From: Desmodus rotundus
Taxonomy: Eukaryota; Chordata; Mammalia; Chiroptera; Phyllostomidae
Length of the DNA stretch: 64,000 nt
Reading direction: 5' to 3'
Assembly (NCBI RefSeq): GCF_022682495.2
Contig: NC_071398.1
Coordinates: 11,972,934-12,036,933 of the forward strand
Shown: positions 57,198 through 64,000 of the stretch, one piece after another
How the letters are laid out: each line of letters begins with the position of its first letter
How positions within the stretch are numbered: position 1 is the stretch's first letter
The notes under the pieces: model-generated
The model's database searches: none
The model's input: only the letters and a program-made list of their open reading frames with translations
What the model was told of the DNA's origin: nothing
Made by a program: the position numbers and the translations under genes

Positions 57198-59202
57198 GAC
57201 AAAAGATCGTATCTTTTTCCTCAGATAAACCCAACTAATTGACTAATACAGCCTAGTAAAAGAGACTAACTCTAAAAAAAAGTCTAGAGAATCCAAATTC
57301 AAACTTCTATCATTGTAATATACAGCTCTGTACTTTAATAAAACATTCAGTTTATCCAAATTAAATTTGGATTAGTGTAATTTAAGTGAATATTAATGGG
57401 ATTGTTTTGGTTTGGGTTTTAGGAATTTTTAATTTATTTTAAAAGCATAGTAGCATTTTTTTAAAAATAAAACTCTAGTATCTTCCTGAAGCACGGTCAG
57501 TGGCCATCAGAATTCAATCTATTTTCAGATAATCTGCTTAAGGATTACAGGGATTAGTCAATACTTCTTATTAACCAACCCTTCTGCTTTAATTTCATTT
57601 AAAACCAGCTTCATTGGAATAGAAGTGGGTTATTTTTATCTCCTTAAAAAAATAAGCAAGAAAAGCATTTGTGAAAATAAAGTTGGATTTTGACTTGTGT
57701 TCATAGTTGCTACTATTTATGATTACACTTTTAAAATTGAAATTACTATTTGGCAGAAAATATTAATATAAATTTGATTCAATTTTTAAGGGTTGATCAT
57801 ACTTTAATGTGATATATCTTTTTTTAGTTTGTGACTTATATTACTTCAGTAAATCATCTCTAAAGGAAGATTACTGCATTTTCACAATTTCACTCTTTTC
57901 TTACAGTAATAATATAAATTTATTACCCATTTTCAGGGAGGACAAATCACTGTTGATGTATATCATTGGCAGTCAGTGGCAAATGGCCTGGTTCTTAATT
58001 CTTGGTTCTAACTCAATTCTTCGGAAATAGGGGCAGAACTTATTTTTTGAGTTCTCTCTGTTAAGTTGTGATATACAACCACATGTTAAATAAATCAAAT
58101 CATGATTCAGAGGTCTCATGTATTTCCTAACAGTGACCAAACAGAAAGCAGGAGACCTTGTCAGACACAAGCAGCATCATTCTCCAATAACATTTCTTTA
58201 GTTATGAGAAGATGCTCACCACTTTATTAACATATCTCCCCTGAGTTATTTTAGTAGAATAAATTATACAAGAACCTGAAGGAGCTATGGCAAGCAACAT
58301 AATTAATTTTCCTCTAAAAGCAGATTTCCTTTCTCAACATAAATATAGATGCTGCCTCTGATGGCTTCATTCCATAAGACACAGAATAACGGATGGGGTA
58401 ATAACCTGATTATTGACAATTTGGATGGCTGACCTAACACTTTGATTAAAGTATTGACTTTGATTTATGGGTTCTGGGAAAACTGCAATTAAATGAAGGC
58501 AACTTATAAGCCATAATTAAAAATATTTTTTATTGCATCCCCTCCCACATGTAGAAAATGAGTAAAGTGTGGATGGTGGTTGATGTTAGTGACTCTTTAG
58601 AACTGGATGGAATGGCTGTGGACCTCACGGTCTGAATTCCCCCACCGCCCCAGAAGGCTCATCGATATGCCAGGGAAAGCATGTGTTAAGTCTTTCTGAA
58701 TCAGAACCTTGATATCTCAGAGACAACATGTTCTTTTTGCCTGTGGGGCAGCCAGAGCAAGGTGAGGCAGGAATGGACACGTACTGTCTGGACCTGGCAT
58801 TGCTAAGCCATTCTTGGTTTACACTTTTCAAAAATTTAAATCTATCATTAAAAAAAATCTCAAATCACCTCAAATACTTGATAAATTAGGTAAAAAGCCA
58901 AAAGTACATACAATCCTTATAAGTAGCCTTTATGTACTTTGCAGTTTTGTCAGGTGCACACCATGGGGATTCTTGGAGTTCTTTTTAATTAAATAAACAT
59001 TTACTACAACACCCATTTCCAACAAGCAGTCATTGTCTGTCCGTTGGCTCTCATTGTCTAAAAATTATCATAAGTTAACATGTGATCTGTCCATACCATT
59101 GCTCCGTGTGTGTGAGCACAAGTTCCTTAGTGGAGAAATGATGTGATCACCATGCCCAGAGGCACTAACCCCTGGGCAAATACGCATCAGCATAACTCGG
59201 AT
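57198..59202. other. Repeat-free AT-rich stretch, possible conserved noncoding DNA
   Basis: Nothing in 57300-58530 matches a repeat I know. TAATTA, ATTAAA and TGATTTATGG-like words are dense at 58260-58520. Open frames are short and lack domains. Confidence 0.3.
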
Positions 59203-59217
59203 AGAAGTAAGGTTACA
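59203..59217. repeat. 15-bp target-site duplication of the twin-primed L1, left copy
   Basis: 'agaagtaaggttaca', repeated exactly at 59646-59660. The complementary junction 'ttct/at' fits the L1 endonuclease preference. Confidence 0.9.
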
Positions 59218-59332
59218 TATGGTATTTGTCCCTCACCGCCTGGCTTATTTCACTTAGAATAATGCTCTCCAGTTCCATCCATGCTGTCGCAAAGGGTATA
59301 AGCTCCTTCTTTCTCTCTGCTGTGTAGAATTC
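59218..59332 (-). mobile_element. Inverted 5' part of a young L1 insertion
   Basis: Reversed L1: 'tatggtatttgtccctcacc', 'gcctggcttatttcacttag', 'aataatgctctccagttcca' and 'tccatgctgtcgcaaaggg'. In L1 order it lies just upstream of the sense part that follows, so the two pieces are adjacent in the source and joined head to head here. Confidence 0.88.
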
Positions 59333-59645
59333 TATGATCTCACCTTTAACTGGAACATAATCAACAAAATAAAAAAGAAAACAAAATATAACCAGAGACA
59401 TTGAAATTCAGAAGAATGTAACAATAGCCAGAGGGGAGTGGGGAGGGCATAGTAGGGAGAGTGGTTTACTATAAAGGACACATGGACAAAATCAAGGGGG
59501 ATGGATGGTGGAGGTGGGGGAGGGAGGTGGGGTTGGCTGGGGTGGGGTGGAGGGATGGGGAGAAAATGCAGACAACTGTAATTGAATAACAATAAAAAAT
59601 TTAAAAAAATAAATAAAAGGCCACTATAAAATTAAAAAAAAAAAA
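59333..59645 (+). mobile_element. Sense 3' part of the young L1 insertion
   Basis: 'tatgatctcacctttaactg', 'gaacataatcaacaaaataa', 'accagagacattgaaattca', a G-rich 3' UTR block (59430-59560) and 'attgaataacaataaaaaat' followed by an A-rich tail. Short, 5'-truncated and non-coding. Confidence 0.9.
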
Positions 59646-59660
59646 AGAAGTAAGGTTACA
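59646..59660. repeat. 15-bp target-site duplication of the twin-primed L1, right copy
   Basis: Exact copy of 59203-59217, directly after the A-rich tail. Confidence 0.9.
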
Positions 59661-60194
59661 GAGAGGTGGAAAGATGGAAGGAGAGTCTAAGCGGAAGGAA
59701 ACAGGTTGACAATGAAGTGAAAGAAGAGCAGGACCTTCTCAGCAGCTTCACAGGTGATGTTAAATTCATGCATCAAATGGTTACTCAGGGCTCACAATGT
59801 CCCAGGCAGCTAAGACAACAAAAGGGGACAACAAGGATAATAAGGACTCTGTCCTCAAAATGCTTATATCCCACGGGAAAGAAAACATTTTAAAACAAAT
59901 CAGAATGTCTGAGATTTGTTACAAAATTTCATAAGCAAATAACTATGAACAGTGGATGAAGGAGGGAAGAAAGAGATCAAACAGTAACACGAGACGGTTG
60001 GAAAGGGAAGACAGGACTGGTAACTTTTTCAGAGGCAGAAGTAGCAGAGGTGTTGAAATAGCTTAGATGGCCACTTGCTTACCTGTGGAAAGAATTCTGG
60101 TAAAAGGTAAGAGTGGTTGATTAATGCACTCCATTATCCTTTTCAACTCGAAAGTGATAAGATTTTATAATCCTCTAAAATGTGGTAGAGTATA
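59661..60194. other. Unassigned stretch with an L2/L3-like patch
   Basis: At 59765-59890 'tcatgcatcaaatggttact', 'cacaatgtcccaggcagcta' and 'actctgtcctcaaaatgctt' resemble the old LINE end seen at 54490. No gene. Confidence 0.4.
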
Positions 60195-60370
60195 CACAGG
60201 TTTGAAGGCAGAGTTCTAAATTGAAATCCCCACATGCTACTTTTAAAAACATGAACTAGGTAAATTCTTTCCCCTCTTGGGGCCTATTTCCTCATCTGTA
60301 AAATGGGCATAAGCACTAAACGTTGTTGTAAGGACAATGCTTAGTCCAGTGGTGTACAGTCAATGCCTAG
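60195..60370 (-). repeat. MIR SINE, reversed
   Basis: 'aggtaaattctttcccctct', 'tttcctcatctgtaaaatgg' and 'gttgttgtaaggacaatgct' match reversed MIR well. Confidence 0.75.
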
Positions 60371-62173
60371 TAAAGGGATTCCGCGGTCACCTAAAAGGGG
60401 AAGCGAACGAGCTAGACTTCTGGCCCTTGTTTTGTTGCCTTTTGCTTCAAGGGTCTACACTAATCTTGCACAAGAGGAGATACACAAAGGACAGTGCATA
60501 TCCTCTTGTCGAATGCGTGCCTCTCTTATCCATCGTAGCTCATTGCCTGTGACCAGGTGTACGTTTGGCCTCTCCCTTTATGTTAGCAGTGAACTCTTAA
60601 AAATGTTCCCAGGGTCCATCTGGCATTAATCCTAGCAAATGACAATACTTAGTCCAAATTACACAAGATTGAAAGTGCCATTTGTTCAGCTATTGAACCA
60701 ATGAAAGGACACTTTTTTTCCCAAGAAGAAACAATGTTCAGGAAAGCAAAAATCTGTATAAGATAAATATCCTTTCTCTTTGTTCTGGGAGAATAAAAAT
60801 AGTAGCTTCATGTCATCAATATTTTAAGATGCTTTGAAATGTGGTTAAGTTAGAAATGCAAGGAATATCTGAAACAGAATTTTCTTCTGCAACTTATGCT
60901 TGTAATTCTCCTGTTTAAAATCCTTTCTTCCTAACTGTTGTTGAAACAAAGAACAAGGAGTTTACTTTGCCTTAGGCATACTTAAGTGATATATCCTAAT
61001 TCCCCTCCAAGTCTCAAAATTAACATAGGGTTAATATAATGTCCTACATTTATGATAAAACTGTTCCTTTTTTGTGTTGTTGTTGTTACTCGCTGATCCC
61101 AAATCTGTTTTAGGTGGTTACCTATTTTTGTCTAAAAACTCCCAAGGCTGAAGGAAAAAAGTCTCCATTGTTTCACCTTCCCTTTACCTACCGCTGAGAG
61201 GCCAGGAAATGTTTAAGGTCTGTTTCAGAGTACATTAGGGCTTATCATAAAGATAGTGTGTTTTGATGAAAATTTTAGGAGTTTCTTCCCCAACGATGAC
61301 ATATTTAGAGTGAAACTGGCCTTTGATCTTTGTCTGATTTCTGCTTCTTGGCTCTCCCAGATGTCTCAATATCAGATGCTTGGAGTCAATATCAAAGAAA
61401 GAAGAGAGAGATTATAATCCTTATTCATTCTTCTAAAGTCACTCCTCCCATTAGCATTCAGCAAGAATCAGAGGGAGTGGGGTTGGAGGACAATCAGAAA
61501 GGCAAGATACAGACCCATTTAGATTCATCCCTCCTTTTGGATGGCAGTGCATTTCCTCACCTTTTAGTTCTCTCCCTCCTTGTGGAAAGACACGTTCAAC
61601 AAAACCTACACCCTACGTCAGCAGACTGAGCCGAGTTTTCCCAGACCGAGGCTGAGGCCCCGCTCTACTTCCGTTACCCATCTGCCGTTTTGTATTAAAA
61701 CCATGTCCTTGCGCTCTTTTTCCTTCTATAAGGATGTAAATTGTGCTTGTCATCTCCGTGCCTGCTGGGCGTACGAGCAGGTCATGTGGTGCGTGCGGGG
61801 TGTTTGTTGAACACGTGGAGAGATGCATGTATCCATCCATGCAGGGATGGATAAACAAATGGTGCCGTTTAGAAGACAGCAAGTGTGCATTAGAAATGGT
61901 GAAATCACGTTGGTCCTTGCATGTAAATGGGTCGTCTAAGGAAGAAACCATATTGCAATAATAATAGTTTTCTACCATTTCCAACTTGCATCATTATTGT
62001 TATAGTAATAGTAATGATAATCATAGTTACCCTCAGAACCTAAAAATACCAGGTATTAGATGGGTTATAGTAAAACAGAAAAAGTACCCATGACTCTACC
62101 CTATTACAAAAACAGAGGTGTAAGAACATAAAACTGTGTGTGTTTATGATGCCAAAGTTCTCTCTTTCCTCAG
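60371..62173. other. Unassigned stretch upstream of the candidate exon
   Basis: No named repeat. It ends in the pyrimidine tract 'ttctctctttcctcag' (62158-62173), a strong splice-acceptor-like sequence. A GC-richer, CpG-bearing patch lies at 61620-61820. Confidence 0.4.
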
Positions 62174-62421
62174 AAGCACTGAGATTTCAGCCTCTGGATT
62201 ATCTTTTTGTTAATGGTGACTATTATCGGCAGTCCATAAATGTGAAAGAATACTCAGAAGCAGTGGAGGATAAAATTGCAAAGGCAATGTCCAAACACAT
62301 AGCTGGAAAAATTATTATCTCATTACTACTCTGGTCAGTTTTATGTACATTCCTTTTAATTATTCGTGTTTTTGCCCCAGGGACAGTAAATAAAAGTCTG
62401 CTACACTGGAAAACATTGTAA
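62174..62421 (+). CDS. Candidate terminal coding exon with a membrane anchor, unidentified
   Basis: This is the only segment in the window that reads like a host protein exon. Directly after a good acceptor ('ttctctctttcctcag') the frame, entered in the third-base-split phase, gives about 82 residues. It begins 'ALRFQPLDYLFVNGDYYRQS', has a charged stretch 'VKEYSEAVEDKIAKAMSKH', then one hydrophobic helix 'IIISLLLWSVLCTFLLIIRV', a short tail and a TAA stop. That layout fits a C-terminal membrane anchor. A donor-like 'gtcagt' at about 62334 or 'gtaaat' at 62386 could end it earlier. An AATAAA at 62389-62394 lies inside the frame, which argues against this being a normal 3' end. I do not recognise the family and no partner exon is visible, so it could still be chance or a relic. 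Confidence 0.3.
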
Positions 62422-63599
62422 TAGGATCATATTGTTTTGTTTTCCTTGTGGCTTTTGTTTTCCATATAGAATGGCTAAGGTAGCAAAAGACCCGTAGGGC
62501 TTATCTCCTTGACATCAGACTGCCCCGCCCCAGGGATGGGTGGAGGCCACTTTGTCCGAGGTGCCTCTGTTTATCAGGAAGTAGGGTTCAAAGGGTCAAC
62601 TACAATTCCAAACTCCTTGTAGCTCAATGAACTAGGAATAGAAGTTTTTAGTCCATGTTAAAGTGGGCCTGCTTTGCCAAGGTAATTACGGGTTTTTGAA
62701 AGTCAAAAAAACTCTAACGTGATTCTTTTCACTACGATCTGTTGATGTCATCATTTCTTTACTCCATACTCTCTTCCTCTGTATTACTGGATAATAATAC
62801 ATTTTGCCATTCGCTGTCTGTAAGAAACAGGTGAAAGAGTAGATTTAGCACCATCAGTGTTCTGTGGGATGTAAACCTCATTCTACATACACGTACACAT
62901 CTGCCATCAGTTAACCCTTTTTTTCCTTCTATCTTTATCCTGCTACCAGAGCCACTACCCTCTCCCAAAGGTTTTACTTCCTTTTTTTTTTTTTTTGGTT
63001 CACTTAGCTTTTTTTTTTTATATTTCCCTCCACACATCTGTTATCGCCCAGCTAGTCAACATTTATTTTCCCTTTATGTTAGATGTGCACTGTGCTGACC
63101 TTCCTCCCTTCTACCAAATAAATTGTCTCAACTATCAGATAAATTAATACTTCAGGGCCGCTGCCATATCCACATAAATAGTGTTTATTACTGAGCCAAG
63201 AAATGTACTATGACTTAATTCTCTGTTTTGAACAAAGGCTTGTTTTTGATTTGCGTCTCAGTAATTGTCTCATTTTCCCTCTCTGAATTTCCTTTGGAAA
63301 TCTGGGTCTGCACTTTTCCAGGGATCCTTAAAAATGCCTTTCAATATAACTCGTTATACAGTCAAAGAGGCAGATAATTTGTTAGATTTTTTTCTCTTTT
63401 CCCTGGCGACCCCTGCACTAGACACCCCCTTTTCCGAGCTGCAGCCCACACCGGCCGCTTCTCTGATCTACAATGTGGCTGCCATCCTAGAGTTCCCCTC
63501 ACTGCTCTTCATCATGGGTTTTCTCAGCTGACATTCCCCTGTGACTTCTTTTTCCTCGGTATATTTCCTAATTTTAGAGGAGTAGATTCTCCCATAAGT
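62422..63599. other. Unassigned stretch
   Basis: Contains T-runs at about 62982-62997 and 63010-63019 and an 'aataaa' at about 63117. No gene recognised; the 88-codon frame at 63265-63531 has no domain. Confidence 0.4.
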
Positions 63600-63690
63600 T
63601 CTTTTTTCTTTTTATTGAAGTTACTGCGGTGACACTGATAACAAATTTATGCAGGTTCCAGGTGCCCAATTCCACCACCCATCAATAAGT
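63600..63690 (-). mobile_element. L1 3'-end fragment, reversed
   Basis: 'ttttattgaagttactgcgg', 'tgacactgataacaaattta' and 'gcaggttccaggtgcccaat' match the reversed L1 terminus ('attggggtgacattggttaa...caggtgtacaatt'). Confidence 0.7.
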
Positions 63691-64000
63691 TCTTAAAAAC
63701 TGTACCTGACGTGTAAAAGGAACGTGCTGGGAAGAGTTCTAATGAAGTTCAGTGAGAAGCCACGGCTCTGGGGGGACACAGGTGAAGCAGAAACGACAGT
63801 GCTCCACAGCTGAGAGCTGCATATGCTTGAGGAATGCAAAGGGCCTCTCTGTGCGGCGGGTCCACACTTCTCATTAAACCACGAAGGAAAAGTGATCAAA
63901 AGGGAGTTAGCAGCAACATCGGAGCTCGAGCTGCCGTCTCCTGATTAGCCAGGCAGGTCTTTCCTCCCCACTGCACCACCTGTCAGGTGTGTGCTCAGTA
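63691..64000. other. Unassigned stretch to the window end
   Basis: No gene or named repeat is visible. The window is cut here. Confidence 0.4.

Noticed and set aside
1..64000. A previously undescribed multi-gene system
   Set aside because: No set of linked genes is present. The window is noncoding vertebrate DNA dominated by transposable elements; only one possible exon was seen.

Overview
The window is AT-rich vertebrate nuclear DNA, most likely from a bat of the suborder Yangochiroptera and perhaps a noctilionoid or phyllostomid. The main clue is three copies of the tRNA-derived VES SINE (18157-18332, 38036-38240, 43724-43957). They carry the typical bat wording of a 'ggctcagtgg' A box, a 'ggttcgattcc' B box and a CT-rich then A-rich tail. 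The family, VES, is known to be bat-specific; the assignment below suborder is inference. There are no operons, CRISPR arrays, phage genes or prokaryotic signals. No complete protein-coding gene can be supported, and nearly every short open frame is chance or lies inside a repeat. The only frame I regard as a possible host exon is 62174-62421, which follows a strong splice-acceptor-like tract and would encode a C-terminal membrane anchor. I do not recognise the protein.

What can be annotated is a record of mobile elements of different ages. Old layer: MIR SINEs, L2/L3-like pieces, hAT fragments of the MER5/MER20 type, MLT1 (ERVL-MaLR) LTRs and old L1 pieces, including about 2 kb of reversed L1 ORF2 at 5415-7490. 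Two old L1s (16190-17870 and 50120-51103) are each split by an MLT1 LTR. A further L1 (33775-34928) is split by an LTR-like block and a TA microsatellite. Younger layer: a solo LTR at 48917-49748 with a perfect 6-bp target duplication; a twin-primed L1 at 59218-59645 with a perfect 15-bp duplication; a tiny L1 tail with an apparent 3' transduction at 21244-21343 and a perfect 17-bp duplication; an internally deleted mariner at 55021-55582; and a 200-bp TA-flanked MITE at 56437-56636.

The rest is unassigned, repeat-poor, AT-rich sequence. Some of it (24501-25900, 28917-29815, 57196-58520) has the homeodomain-site-rich look of conserved noncoding elements, but this cannot be tested from one sequence. 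Notable local structures are a direct-plus-inverted repeat at 10936-10996, a 280-bp purine-only tract at 46619-46898 and several long TA, TG and CTAT microsatellites. The layout fits a gene desert or a very large intron. I found no undescribed multi-gene system and say so plainly.
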